A stretch of DNA of 64,000 nt from Desulfosarcina widdelii (GCF_009688965.1 NZ_AP021875.1:4526001-4590000), one strand, 5' to 3'; numbered from the stretch's first letter, positions 53,285 through 61,922 are shown. Translations and numbers: made by a program. The notes: generated from the sequence alone by a model not told the origin.

Positions 53285-54658
53285 TTACGACCCCAATTCG
53301 ATGCCGTATTTCTTAATTTGCTTCCAGACACTGGTGCGGGAGATGCCCAGCAGGCGGGCGGCCTGGGAACGATTGCCGTTGGCACGGGTCAACGCATCGA
53401 TCAGCCGGTTGCGCTTCACATCGTCGAGATTGGTTTCCAATGCACAGGAAACCTCGCCGCCTTTGGGGATCGCATTGCTGATTTGCGGCGGCAGGTGATC
53501 GGGACCGATCATGCCCTTGGGGCAACTGACAAAGGCATACTCGAAGGCGCTTTTCAATTCGCGGGCGTTTCCGGGCCAGGGATAGGCGATGAGGCGGTCC
53601 ATGGCCGTTTTGGAGATCCCGTCCAGGGTTTTGTCGCTTTTCAGCAGGATGCGGTTGAAAAAGGAGCGTGCCAGAAGGGGGATGTCCTCGACGCGCTCGC
53701 GCAGCGGCGGGATGTGAACGGGGATGACATTGATGCGGTAATAGAAGTCTTCACGGAACGATCCGCCTGCAATGAGTTCCGGCAGGTTGCGGTTGGTGGC
53801 GGAGATGATGCGCACGTTTACGGAGATGGGACGGCTGTCGCCCACCCGTTCCACCACCTTTTCTTCGATTACCCGCAGCAGTTTGACCTGGGTGGAGAGG
53901 GGCAGGTCGCCGATTTCGTCCAAAAAGATGTCGCCGCCATTGGCCGCTTCAAACCGTCCTTCCCGGTTCCTGTGGGCGCCGGTGTAGGCGCCTTTCACAT
54001 GGCCGAACAATTCGCTCTCCAATAAGGATTCGTTGAGGGCGGCACAGTTGACTTTCACATAGGGTTGACCGCTCCGGCCACCCGCTTCGTGGATGGCGCG
54101 GGCGACCATTTCCTTTCCCGTGCCGCTTTCGCCGTATACGATGACCGGAGCATCGGACCGCGCGGCGTTGGCAATCAACTCGAACACCCGCTGCATGGAA
54201 GCGCTGGCGCCGATCATGCCGTAAAATCGATCCTCGGCGTCCAGTTCCCGTTTGAAGCTTTCGATTTGGGTTTCCTTGGCAACCAGATCGGTGATGTCGG
54301 TCATGGTTTCCACGGCCCCGGTGACCGTGCCGGAGTCGTCTCTGAGGACCGATGCGTTTTTCAGGATATGCACCTGTCGGCCGTCTTTGCGGGTTATGCT
54401 GCAGCGCTGCTTTTTCAGATGCCCCCGTTTGAACATCAGGCACCAGTGGCATCCATCCTTCTGCCGGGCAAACTCGCAGGAGGTGCAGTTGAGCGTCGAG
54501 CAGCGGTTGCCCACGATTTCGTTTCTCCGATATCCGGTAATCTCCTCAAAGGCGCGATTGACGGAGATGACGACCCCCTCCGGACTGACCACCATGACCC
54601 CGTCCTGAATGGTGTCCACCACGGATTTCCAGTAGTAGTTCAAGTCTACATCGCTCAT
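53285..54658 (-). CDS. PAS-domain sigma54 activator, five-Cys PAS
   Basis: A 457-residue regulator closely parallel to the one at 16237. PAS domain with Cys53, 58, 61, 73 and 86 (same spacing; extra Cys70). The AAA+ domain has GESGTGKE and GAYTGA (Tyr for Phe). C-terminal helix-turn-helix [19 protein letters not shown]. Divergent from the TusA/Hdr/MetVF operon, whose promoter region has TGAACA-type repeats and a strong sigma54 match, so it very likely activates that operon in response to the PAS signal. Confidence 0.92.
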   Translation of the reverse strand: MSDVDLNYYWKSVVDTIQDGVMVVSPEGVVISVNRAFEEITGYRRNEIVGNRCSTLNCTSCEFARQKDGCHWCLMFKRGHLKKQRCSITRKDGRQVHILKNASVLRDDSGTVTGAVETMTDITDLVAKETQIESFKRELDAEDRFYGMIGASASMQRVFELIANAARSDAPVIVYGESGTGKEMVARAIHEAGGRSGQPYVKVNCAALNESLLESELFGHVKGAYTGAHRNREGRFEAANGGDIFLDEIGDLPLSTQVKLLRVIEEKVVERVGDSRPISVNVRIISATNRNLPELIAGGSFREDFYYRINVIPVHIPPLRERVEDIPLLARSFFNRILLKSDKTLDGISKTAMDRLIAYPWPGNARELKSAFEYAFVSCPKGMIGPDHLPPQISNAIPKGGEVSCALETNLDDVKRNRLIDALTRANGNRSQAARLLGISRTSVWKQIKKYGIELGS

Positions 54659-54680
54659 GGATTGGCCCCCTGTTTACTAA

Positions 54681-54719
54681 GTGAACAAAGTATGTGTTCA
54701 TCAAGTTAACACATGAACA
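54681..54719. repeat. TGAACA-type repeats, candidate enhancer
   Basis: GTGAACA (54681-54687), TGTTCAT (54695-54701) and ATGAACA (54713-54719); also ATGTGTT (54692-54698) paired with AACACAT (54708-54714). They lie 150-190 bp upstream of the predicted start of transcription and next to the regulator gene, and resemble the TGTTTAAACA sites of the paralogous regulator at 16237. Confidence 0.55.
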
Positions 54720-54842
54720 GTCGGTTGCCAACCCTCTATGCGCTGAACGACGTTTTTTGTCGACGCGTTTCGACGCACTATAAAATATAACTATCTGGAA
54801 TCATATTGTAATAAATTTTACGAAAGATGGGTTCGATGAACT

Positions 54843-54858
54843 TGGCATCGCCATTGCT
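54843..54858 (+). promoter_or_regulatory. Sigma54 promoter of the TusA/Hdr/MetVF operon
   Basis: TGGCATCGCCATTGCT matches TGGCAC-N5-TTGCW except T for C at position 6. Transcription would start near 54869, which collides with the ATG at 54870 and its ribosome site. Confidence 0.65.
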
Positions 54859-54869
54859 CAAGGAGTGAC

Positions 54870-55175
54870 ATGTCGTCCCCCGGCAGCGCGTCACTTACCG
54901 AAAAGACGGACAGTGTGATGATAAGGTTCGATCTCCGTGAAAAACTGATTCCTTTCTCGTTGCTGCAGATTTCCAACAACTTCCGGGAAATGCAGCCCGG
55001 CGACGAAATGGAGATTCTGGCCGGCGATTGTCCCATTCAGGCTGCGATTTTCAAGGACGTGATGCGGATCCTGCCAAAAAGCGACTACGAACTGCTCTCT
55101 CAGAACGATTTTACGGGAGACGAGCCGGTGAAACGGCTAAGGCTGAAAAAGAAAGAACCAAAGGCAAACATCTAA
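54870..55175 (+). CDS. TusA-like protein without the CPxP motif
   Basis: A 101-residue protein (85 if ATG 54918 is used). From 54918 the sequence follows the TusA/SirA pattern (FDLREKLIPFSLLQISNNFREM, QPGDEMEIL), but the CPxP site is replaced by IPFS; one Cys remains in AGDCPIQA. ATG 54870 has AAGGAG, yet the sigma54 promoter at 54843 predicts transcription starting at that ATG, so 54918 is a serious alternative. It parallels the Cys-less TusA-like gene at 17850. First gene of the operon. Function unknown. Confidence 0.65.
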   Translation: MSSPGSASLTEKTDSVMIRFDLREKLIPFSLLQISNNFREMQPGDEMEILAGDCPIQAAIFKDVMRILPKSDYELLSQNDFTGDEPVKRLRLKKKEPKANI

Positions 55176-55191
55176 ACAAAGGAGAGTCATC

Positions 55192-55446
55192 ATGTCAGCA
55201 GCCGAATTGAATTCCATGGAAGCGGCAAGCACGGTAGACGCCAGAGGCAGCGCCTGTCCGGGACCCCTGCTGGAGGCAAAAAAAGGGATCGGCAAGGTCA
55301 AGGTCGGCGAAGTCCTCGAAATCTATTCCAACGATGCCGGCACCCGCACGGATATCCCGGCCTGGGCCAAAAAAGTGGGCCATGAGTACCTGGGCGTGGT
55401 CGAGGCCGACGGCTACGACAAGCACTTCATCTGCCGGAAGAAATAG
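55192..55446 (+). CDS. TusA-family sulfur carrier
   Basis: An 84-residue TusA/SirA protein with the full active site GSACPGPLLEAKKGI (Cys near residue 22), which carries sulfur as a persulfide between enzymes in the cytoplasm. The rest is typical (GEVLEIYSNDAGTRTDIPAWAKKVGHEYLG). AAAGGAGAGTCATC precedes the ATG. It follows the TusA-like gene by 16 nt and precedes the MvhD-like gene by 10 nt. Its place in an Hdr operon recalls the TusA of sulfur-oxidising sHdr clusters. Confidence 0.9.
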   Translation: MSAAELNSMEAASTVDARGSACPGPLLEAKKGIGKVKVGEVLEIYSNDAGTRTDIPAWAKKVGHEYLGVVEADGYDKHFICRKK

Positions 55447-55456
55447 CGGGGCCGCG

Positions 55457-55879
55457 ATGACACCCAAGGCCCAGAACCCAGGCAAAATCCTGATCCTGGC
55501 CACCGAGAGCTGCGCCTATCCGGGCGCCAACTCGGTGGGCCAGGCCCACGCCAGTTATCCGGCCAACACCTATATTCTCCGGGTCCGCGCCCCGGTGCTG
55601 TTTCCCGAACAGTTCTACATGGATTGTTTCAAAAAGGGTATCAGCGGCATCCTCATCATGTCCTGCGGTGAAGAGTGTCCCTACGAGGGGGCCTATCACG
55701 CCCTGGCCAAGCGGCTCGACCGGGTCTACCAGCTCATGAAGACCGCGGATATCGACATCCGCCGCTTGCGGCTGACGGCGATCTGTACGGTCTGTAACCG
55801 GTCGTTTTTAAAGGAAGTCAACGACATGAACGCCCTGGTGCAGGAACTGGGTCCGCCCACATTTGAATCGGCAGTTTAG
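55457..55879 (+). CDS. Divergent MvhD-like iron-sulfur protein
   Basis: A 140-residue protein on the MvhD plan (ILATESCAYPGANSVGQAHASYPANT; GISGILIMSCGEECPYEGAYHALAKRL). Compared with the selenoprotein MvhD at 12409 it lacks the Cys of the VPCSGR block (here VRAPVLF), keeps two Cys in SCGEEC, and has an additional CTVC near residue 116. It probably links a donor to the HdrA proteins encoded next. Cluster type may differ from true MvhD. Confidence 0.72.
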   Translation: MTPKAQNPGKILILATESCAYPGANSVGQAHASYPANTYILRVRAPVLFPEQFYMDCFKKGISGILIMSCGEECPYEGAYHALAKRLDRVYQLMKTADIDIRRLRLTAICTVCNRSFLKEVNDMNALVQELGPPTFESAV

Positions 55880-55892
55880 AAAGGAAAGTCCC

Positions 55893-57197
55893 ATGCTGGA
55901 ATCCGACACTGTCAAGCGTTTCGATGCACTGGTCGTGGGCGGCGGCATCGCCGGTCTCCAAACCGCCCTGGACCTGGCCGACCAGGGATTCACCGTGGCC
56001 GTTGTCGAAAAAGACGCTTCCATCGGCGGCAAAATGATTCGCCTGTCCAAGGTGTTTCCCACCCTGGACTGCGCCAGCTGCATCACGACCCCCAAAATGG
56101 CGGCAGCAGCGCATCATGCGAACATCACCCTGCTGACCTACTGCGACCTGAAATCGCTGGACCGCAATGGTACCGGTTTCCAGGCGACCGTCGTTCAGCA
56201 GCCCCGGTATGTGGATGCGGACAAGTGCATCGGATGCCGCCAGTGCGAATACAACTGCCCGGTGCTGGTTTCCGATCCGGAACAGGGCGGTTTTTGCGGG
56301 ACCAAGGCCGTCGCCATTCCCTTTTCCAACGCCATTCCCCAGATCGCCGTGCTCGATCCCGACCAGTGTATGCTGTGCGGCAAATGTGCATCGGTCTGTC
56401 CCACCGAGGCCATCGACTACTTCCAGAAGCCGACGACCTTCACCATCGAGGCGAACACGGCCGTGCTCACCACCGGGTTCGAACTGACGCCGGTGACCGA
56501 CAAGCCCCAATACGGCCGGGGTGCGATTCCCAACGTCATCGATTCCCTGCAGATGGAGCGTCTTCTCGCCCCTCACGGCCCGTACAACCGGGTGCTGCGA
56601 CCGTCCGACGGCATGGAACCGGACAACATCGCCTACGTGCAATGTGCCGGTTCACGGGACAAAAGCATGGGGGTGCCTTACTGCTCGCGGGTCTGCTGCA
56701 TGTACGCCATCAAACAGGCCATGCTGCTTTCCGGAGCCCTGCCCCTGGCCGACATCACCATTTATTACATGGACATCCGGGCCTTTGGCAAAGGATACGA
56801 GCAGTTCTACCAGAATGCCCAGGCCATGGGGATCAATTTCGTCAAAGCCAAGGTGGCCTATATCGAACCCGGCGAGAACGGCAATGCGATCCTGCACTAC
56901 GAAGACCAGGTCGGCGGCGGGATAACGACGGCCGAGCACGACCTGACGGTGCTCTCCATGGGGATGGTTCCATCGTGGAATCCGGCCGGCATCTGCCCGG
57001 TAGCAAGGGGTGATGACCGTTTCATCCACACCATTCGGCCCAAGCTTGCCCCCACGCTGACCGACATGGAGGGCGTCTTCACCGCCGGTGCCGGCGCCGG
57101 CCCCAAGGATATCGTGGACACCATCACCGAAGCGGGCAGCGCCGCCACGGAAGCGGCCAATTATCTCAGCGCGCGGTCCAGAATCAACGCCGCCTGA
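55893..57197 (+). CDS. HdrA-like flavoprotein, N-terminal type (QmoA-like)
   Basis: A 434-residue HdrA-family protein: FAD fold ALVVGGGIAGLQTALDLAD (12-30), DCASCITTPKMA, two ferredoxin motifs CIGCRQCEYNCP and CMLCGKCASVCP, and YCSRVCCMYAIK. It is shorter than full HdrA and resembles QmoA. AAAGGAAAGTCCC precedes the ATG. With the following gene it forms a split HdrA pair; flavin-based electron transfer or bifurcation is expected (family knowledge). Confidence 0.85.
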   Translation: MLESDTVKRFDALVVGGGIAGLQTALDLADQGFTVAVVEKDASIGGKMIRLSKVFPTLDCASCITTPKMAAAAHHANITLLTYCDLKSLDRNGTGFQATVVQQPRYVDADKCIGCRQCEYNCPVLVSDPEQGGFCGTKAVAIPFSNAIPQIAVLDPDQCMLCGKCASVCPTEAIDYFQKPTTFTIEANTAVLTTGFELTPVTDKPQYGRGAIPNVIDSLQMERLLAPHGPYNRVLRPSDGMEPDNIAYVQCAGSRDKSMGVPYCSRVCCMYAIKQAMLLSGALPLADITIYYMDIRAFGKGYEQFYQNAQAMGINFVKAKVAYIEPGENGNAILHYEDQVGGGITTAEHDLTVLSMGMVPSWNPAGICPVARGDDRFIHTIRPKLAPTLTDMEGVFTAGAGAGPKDIVDTITEAGSAATEAANYLSARSRINAA

Positions 57198-57244
57198 CCG
57201 GTATCGGTCTGCGGCAACGCAACAACCCATTGGGAGGCACCCAG

Positions 57245-59170
57245 ATGACGGACGAAAAACAACCCTGTGCCGCGGATGCGGGAAAAAAGGTCGGCATCTA
57301 CATCTGCTATTGTGGAGGCAACATTTCCGACCACGTCGATGTGGAAGCGGTTCGCGACCAGGTGGAAAACCTTCCCAACGTCACCGTGGCCCGCACCAAT
57401 ATGTTCATGTGCTCGGATCCGGGCCAGGATCTGATCATGGAGGACCTGAAAAGCGGGAAGGTGGACCGGGTGGTGGTCGCCTCCTGTGCACCCAGCCTTC
57501 ACGAAGCCACCTTCCGCAGCGCCATCGAACGCGCCGGTGTCAATCCGTTTATCTACGAACACGCCAACATCCGCGAACAGGTAAGCTGGGTCCACCATGG
57601 GGATGCGGCCACGGAGAAGGCCACCCGACTGGTGTCCGCAGCCGCCGCGAAGGCGGAGCAGCTCAAACCTCTGGAACCGATCCGTGTGGATGCCACCCGG
57701 CACGCCACGGTCATCGGCGGCGGCATTGCCGGTCTGCGTGCGGCCAAGGATATTGCCGATCGGGGGTTTGCGGTGAGCCTCATCGAACGATCCCCGTTTC
57801 TCGGCGGCCAGGTCTCCCGGCTGGACCGTATCGCCCCTACCGGCGAAAAGGCCACCGACCTGATCGACACGCTGGCCGGCGAGGTTGTTTCCCATCCGGC
57901 CATCACGGTGCTCACCTGCGCACAGGTGGAGGGCTTCGGAGGCTACATCGGCAATTTTACGCTTTCGGTGCGACAGGAGCCGCCGGAGGATCCCGAAACC
58001 GTCGAGCACCTGAAGCAAATCCAGGTACAAAAGCCGGAACCGGGACGCGCGATTCCTTTTGCCGGCCTGCTGCCGGCACCGCCGCCGACCGAATCCACGA
58101 CGGTCACCGTGGAAACCGGGGTGGTGGTCCTGGCTACTGGATTCAAATCCTACGTCCCGCGGCAGGGGGAATACGGATATGGGGAGACGCCATATGTGAT
58201 CACCCTGCCCCAGTTGATCGAGAAGATGGCCGGCCTGACGGCGAAAGGAAGCCGCCTTGAAATCGACGGCCGCGCCATCGGCAGCATGGTCATGATCCAT
58301 TGCGTCGGCAGCCGCCAGATTCCGGGAATCCACCCGGAGGACGAATCCGGCCACCTGAACGAATACTGCTCAAGGACCTGCTGCACGGCCACCCTGGCCG
58401 CGGCCAACCGGATTCGCGAGACCTGTCCCGAAACCCGGGTCTATGACATGTACCGGGATATCCGCACCTACGGGCGCGGCCAGGAATCGGTGTATGAAGA
58501 GGCCTCGCGCAACGGAGTCGTTTTCGCCCGTTTCGAGGCGGACAATGCGCCCGAAGTTGCCAGAAACGAGGGGGATAGCGGCCATCCGCTGCAAGTCACC
58601 GTCACCGATGGGCTGACCTTCGACGAAACCATCGCCGTGCCGGCGGACCTGGTCGTACTGGCGACCGGCATGGAGCCCAACGACGTATCGGATCTGGTCG
58701 AGATGATGAAGCTGCCGGTGGGCGCCGACCGTTTTCTGCTGGAGGTTCACCCCAAGCTGCGCCCGGTGGAACTGCCCGTGGGCGGCGTTCTGCTGGCCGG
58801 CACCTGTCAGGCGCCTTTCGACATCGGCGAATCCGTCAGCGCGGCCGGTGCTGCGGCGGCCAAGGCGGCGGCCCTGCTGGCCCGCGGCCATGTCGAACTG
58901 GATCCCTTCGTGGCGGAAGTCGATCTTTCCCGCTGCACCGGCCGCGGCGCCTGTGTCGAGGCCTGTCTCAACGCCGGCGCCCTGACCCTGGTGGATGTCG
59001 AGGAGAACGGCGAAACGGTGCAGCGGGCCCGGGTGACGCCGGCGCTCTGCCTGGGATGCGGCGCCTGCGCGGCCGTGTGCCCGGAAAACGCCATCAATGT
59101 CAACGGCATGACCCTGAAACAATATGAAGCCATGGTCGACAGGATCGTTTCCGAAACGGAAGCGGCCTGA
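57245..59170 (+). CDS. HdrA-like flavoprotein, C-terminal type (QmoB/HdrA-like)
   Basis: A 641-residue HdrA-family protein: IYICYCGGNISDHVDV start, FAD fold VIGGGIAGLRAAKDIAD (about 157), YCSRTCCTATLAA (about 378), then a C-terminal ferredoxin pair. The first C-terminal cluster is unusual (CTGRGACVEAC, spacing C-x5-C-x3-C), the second normal (CLGCGACAAVCP). GGGAGGCACCCAG precedes the ATG at 57245. It pairs with the preceding HdrA-like protein and with HdrC/HdrB downstream. Confidence 0.85.
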   Translation: MTDEKQPCAADAGKKVGIYICYCGGNISDHVDVEAVRDQVENLPNVTVARTNMFMCSDPGQDLIMEDLKSGKVDRVVVASCAPSLHEATFRSAIERAGVNPFIYEHANIREQVSWVHHGDAATEKATRLVSAAAAKAEQLKPLEPIRVDATRHATVIGGGIAGLRAAKDIADRGFAVSLIERSPFLGGQVSRLDRIAPTGEKATDLIDTLAGEVVSHPAITVLTCAQVEGFGGYIGNFTLSVRQEPPEDPETVEHLKQIQVQKPEPGRAIPFAGLLPAPPPTESTTVTVETGVVVLATGFKSYVPRQGEYGYGETPYVITLPQLIEKMAGLTAKGSRLEIDGRAIGSMVMIHCVGSRQIPGIHPEDESGHLNEYCSRTCCTATLAAANRIRETCPETRVYDMYRDIRTYGRGQESVYEEASRNGVVFARFEADNAPEVARNEGDSGHPLQVTVTDGLTFDETIAVPADLVVLATGMEPNDVSDLVEMMKLPVGADRFLLEVHPKLRPVELPVGGVLLAGTCQAPFDIGESVSAAGAAAAKAAALLARGHVELDPFVAEVDLSRCTGRGACVEACLNAGALTLVDVEENGETVQRARVTPALCLGCGACAAVCPENAINVNGMTLKQYEAMVDRIVSETEAA

Positions 59171-59210
59171 GGAATCGCCCTGCTCAACGAAATTAACCGG
59201 GAGAATTGGC

Positions 59211-59528
59211 ATGCAATCCGAACCCGATAAAAAAATAGCCCTGAAACAGCTTCGCCAGGAGCGCCGGCAATCGATCAAGAAAGCAACGGCGGCCATGAAA
59301 GCGCAGCGAAAAACGATCAAAGCCATCGAAGCGAGCCTGTCCAACGGCGCGGCGACCGTTCCCGAGATCGCCGTACGAGCCGGCATCCCCACCGACGAGG
59401 CGCTCTGGTTCATCGCCACGATGAAAAAATACGGCCAGGTCGTCGAGGAGGGCAAGGATGGCGGCTATTACCGCTATACCTCCATCCACGCGGAAGCCGA
59501 AGACAAGAAAACAGGAGACCGCCCATGA
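59211..59528 (+). CDS. Small winged-helix protein in the Hdr operon
   Basis: A 105-residue basic protein. The N-terminal half is a charged helix (KQLRQERRQSIKKATAAMKA); the C-terminal half looks like a winged helix (TVPEIAVRAGIPTDEALWFIATMKKYGQVVEE, then YYRYT). It could be a small regulator or, given its place between HdrA and HdrC genes, a complex-assembly part. Overlaps the HdrC gene by 4 nt. Confidence 0.7.
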   Translation: MQSEPDKKIALKQLRQERRQSIKKATAAMKAQRKTIKAIEASLSNGAATVPEIAVRAGIPTDEALWFIATMKKYGQVVEEGKDGGYYRYTSIHAEAEDKKTGDRP

Positions 59529-59827
59529 TCACCCTCAGTCCGGATTTTGCCCAGGAGATGCAGAAATATGGCGAAGACACGGCTCTGGCCTGTTTCAACT
59601 GCGGCACCTGCGCCGCCATCTGCCCGCTGCTCCACGAGCACTTCCCGCGCAAGATGATCCGCTACATCCAGATCGGCGCCCGGGATCGGATCATGGAGCA
59701 TGCCGACGAACTCTGGAAATGCCTCCACTGCGGCCTGTGCACCCAGACCTGCCCGCGGGAGGCCAACCCCGGGGAGATCATCCTCTCCCTGAAACGAATG
59801 GTGGTCGATCACTGGAGGGAGTCCTGA
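59525..59827 (+). CDS. HdrC-like ferredoxin subunit
   Basis: A 100-residue protein with two [4Fe-4S] motifs, CFNCGTCAAICPLLHEHFP and CLHCGLCTQTCPREANP, in the layout of HdrC. It conveys electrons between HdrA and HdrB. ATGA overlap with the preceding gene and 1-nt spacing to the HdrB gene show tight coupling. Confidence 0.9.
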   Translation: MITLSPDFAQEMQKYGEDTALACFNCGTCAAICPLLHEHFPRKMIRYIQIGARDRIMEHADELWKCLHCGLCTQTCPREANPGEIILSLKRMVVDHWRES

Positions 59828-59828
59828 C

Positions 59829-60758
59829 ATGTACCGTCCTAAAGACATTATCGAAACCATCGCCGCGAACCTCAGGCAGACCCGCAACCCTTTCGGCATT
59901 CCCAACGCCCTGGTCAACCGCTGGTGGGTCGACAGCGATCTGCCGTACACGGGAGACACCCTTTTGTTCACCGGCATGATGTATCAGTTCATCCCTTACA
60001 TCGAAGCCTCCACCCGGGTTCTGGAACAATACGAAGACACGCCCTGGGCCGACTATCTGCAGTATGCCCGCTACGTTCCCGGCATCGTTTCGGGCTTGGG
60101 CCTGGCCCTGGTGACACCGGGCAGGGAAAAGCGCAAGTTCAACCGGATCCTGCACGACATCGTGCGCATCCTCAAGGCCTCGAAGGTGGACTTTTTCTAT
60201 CACCCCCAACTGGACCAGTACAGCGGGGTGCTGCCCTACGATCTCGGGGATCAGAAAACGTTTGTGCGCCACGCCCGCTGGGTGGCCAAACGCCTGCAGT
60301 CCGCAGGCATCAAACGGTTGATCACGGTGGATCCCCACACCACCTACGCCCTGAAAGAACTCTACCCCAAATATACCGGCATCCGGTTCGAGGTATCTCC
60401 CTACTTCGAGAAGATCGACCTGCCCGAGGCCGATAGCACCCGGACCGTCACCCTCCACGATCCTTGTTTTTACGGCCGCTACCTGGGGCTGTCCGACGTT
60501 CCGGAAGAAAAACTGGCCCGGCTCGGGGTCACCTGTCGACCCGTTCCCCAATCCGGTTCTTTTACCCATTGCTGCGGCGGCCCGGCCGAATCGATTTCAC
60601 CAAAACTGGCCGGCGAAATCGGCGGCCGGCGAATGGCGCAGCTTGAAACCACCGGCGCTCCACTGGTCGCCATGTGCCCGATCTGTCTGGGCAACCTGCG
60701 CAAAACCGGTGCCGAGGTGGCCGACCTCTCGTCGGTGATCGCAGATGCCATGGCCTGA
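59829..60758 (+). CDS. HdrB-like CCG-domain protein (one intact CCG motif)
   Basis: A 309-residue protein of the HdrB/GlcF-type iron-sulfur oxidoreductase family. Only the C-terminal CCG motif is complete (DPCFYGRYLG, THCCGGPAES, MCPICLGNL); in the first domain the cysteines are replaced (ITVDPHTTYALKELYP). True HdrB has two such motifs, so this one should bind a single special cluster. It probably carries the disulfide- or persulfide-reducing site of this Hdr complex. Confidence 0.82.
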   Translation: MYRPKDIIETIAANLRQTRNPFGIPNALVNRWWVDSDLPYTGDTLLFTGMMYQFIPYIEASTRVLEQYEDTPWADYLQYARYVPGIVSGLGLALVTPGREKRKFNRILHDIVRILKASKVDFFYHPQLDQYSGVLPYDLGDQKTFVRHARWVAKRLQSAGIKRLITVDPHTTYALKELYPKYTGIRFEVSPYFEKIDLPEADSTRTVTLHDPCFYGRYLGLSDVPEEKLARLGVTCRPVPQSGSFTHCCGGPAESISPKLAGEIGGRRMAQLETTGAPLVAMCPICLGNLRKTGAEVADLSSVIADAMA

Positions 60759-60806
60759 TATCTGACTTTTTAGAACAATCCCATTTTCAGAAAGGAAACC
60801 CAAACC

Positions 60807-61181
60807 ATGTCGGAAAAAGAAGAAAAAATACTCTATGTCAGCACCCACGGTGATGAAAATTTGGACAAGGCCACTGTCCCCTTCGTTCTGGCCAATGCCG
60901 CCCTGGCCATGGATACCCAGGCCACTGTCGTTCTCCAGACCAACGCCGTGGTATTCGCCAAAAAAGGCTTTGCCGACACCGTGCCGGCCAGCGGCGGTTT
61001 TCCCCCCATGAAGAAATTGCTCGCGGATTTCATCGAGCAGGGCGGCACCATCTGGGTTTGCGGTCCCTGCATCAAGGCGCGGGGCATCTCTCCGGATGAC
61101 CTGATCGAAGAGGCCACGATAATGGCCGGCGCTCAGCTCAACATCGCCGCGATCGAGGCGGATGCGGTATTTGTCTATTAG
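60807..61181 (+). CDS. DsrE-family protein
   Basis: A 124-residue DsrE/F-like protein (YVSTHGDENLDKATVPFVLANAALAM start; FIEQGGTIWVCGPCIKARGI near residue 85). The CGPC pair sits where DsrE-type proteins carry the sulfur-binding Cys. DsrE-type proteins relay sulfur with TusA. TTCAGAAAGGAAACCCAAACC precedes the ATG. Its presence with TusA in one Hdr operon suggests sulfur delivery. Confidence 0.85.
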   Translation: MSEKEEKILYVSTHGDENLDKATVPFVLANAALAMDTQATVVLQTNAVVFAKKGFADTVPASGGFPPMKKLLADFIEQGGTIWVCGPCIKARGISPDDLIEEATIMAGAQLNIAAIEADAVFVY

Positions 61182-61220
61182 ACCCTTATTCCAGGAACCC
61201 GAACCCTACGAGGCATTCCC

Positions 61221-61922
61221 ATGACTGGCACCCAGCCTACCCGTCCACCGCTGCGGATCACCGACTTGATCTCGCGGCACAATGCGGGGTCGACCGTCGT
61301 CTGCAACACCGCGTTCGATATTCTGCCGGTTGACTTCGAACATCGGTCCAACCCGTTCAAGGCGTTTATTTTTCTGTGTCAGTACAGCGGGACCGTCGAC
61401 GGGGTCGATTATACGTTTCGAAAGTGTTATGCGCGCGGATGCCCGCACAATCTCTGTCCCCATGTCTCCCAGGCGGTGCTGGTCGCCAACCGCTACCTGC
61501 AGCGGGACTATCATCGCCTGGAAACAGCCGGCATCCCAATCGAAAAAAAGCTGTTCTCTCTTGAGGAGATGGTGCTCAAGTTCGACCAGCAGCAGGATGC
61601 GGACGATCCGGCCATGGCGCTTTATGATTATGTCCAACTGGCCGGAGAAGGCCGGGAGGTTGCCATCCGGCCGACCCTGGAGTTCGTTACTGCGGTGGAG
61701 CATTTTGATCGTTTCGAGAACAAGACGGTCTTTCTGATGGCCGATTTTGCCGTTACCTGCCAGGGAAGGACGGTTCACCTCGAACGCTGCCTGGCCTGTT
61801 ATCCCGTCGACAATGAAGCCGAGGAGCGACAGACCAAAATCGAACTGGCCAACGCCCGCCTCGAGCTGCTGTACCGAGATCTGGAATCGGCGGGCGGGAA
61901 GGCGGACAAAGCCTTTTATTAA
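61221..61922 (+). CDS. Cys-rich protein of unknown function (233 aa)
   Basis: A 233-residue protein that I cannot assign. The centre of the N-terminal half has CYARGCPHNLCPHVSQAV (about 68), a C-x4-C-x4-C arrangement with His, likely a metal or cluster site; FLCQYSG precedes it and ERCLACYPVD lies near 192. The C-terminal 40 residues are a charged helix. Not exported. Set between DsrE and MetV in the same operon, so probably part of that system. Confidence 0.7.
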   Translation: MTGTQPTRPPLRITDLISRHNAGSTVVCNTAFDILPVDFEHRSNPFKAFIFLCQYSGTVDGVDYTFRKCYARGCPHNLCPHVSQAVLVANRYLQRDYHRLETAGIPIEKKLFSLEEMVLKFDQQQDADDPAMALYDYVQLAGEGREVAIRPTLEFVTAVEHFDRFENKTVFLMADFAVTCQGRTVHLERCLACYPVDNEAEERQTKIELANARLELLYRDLESAGGKADKAFY

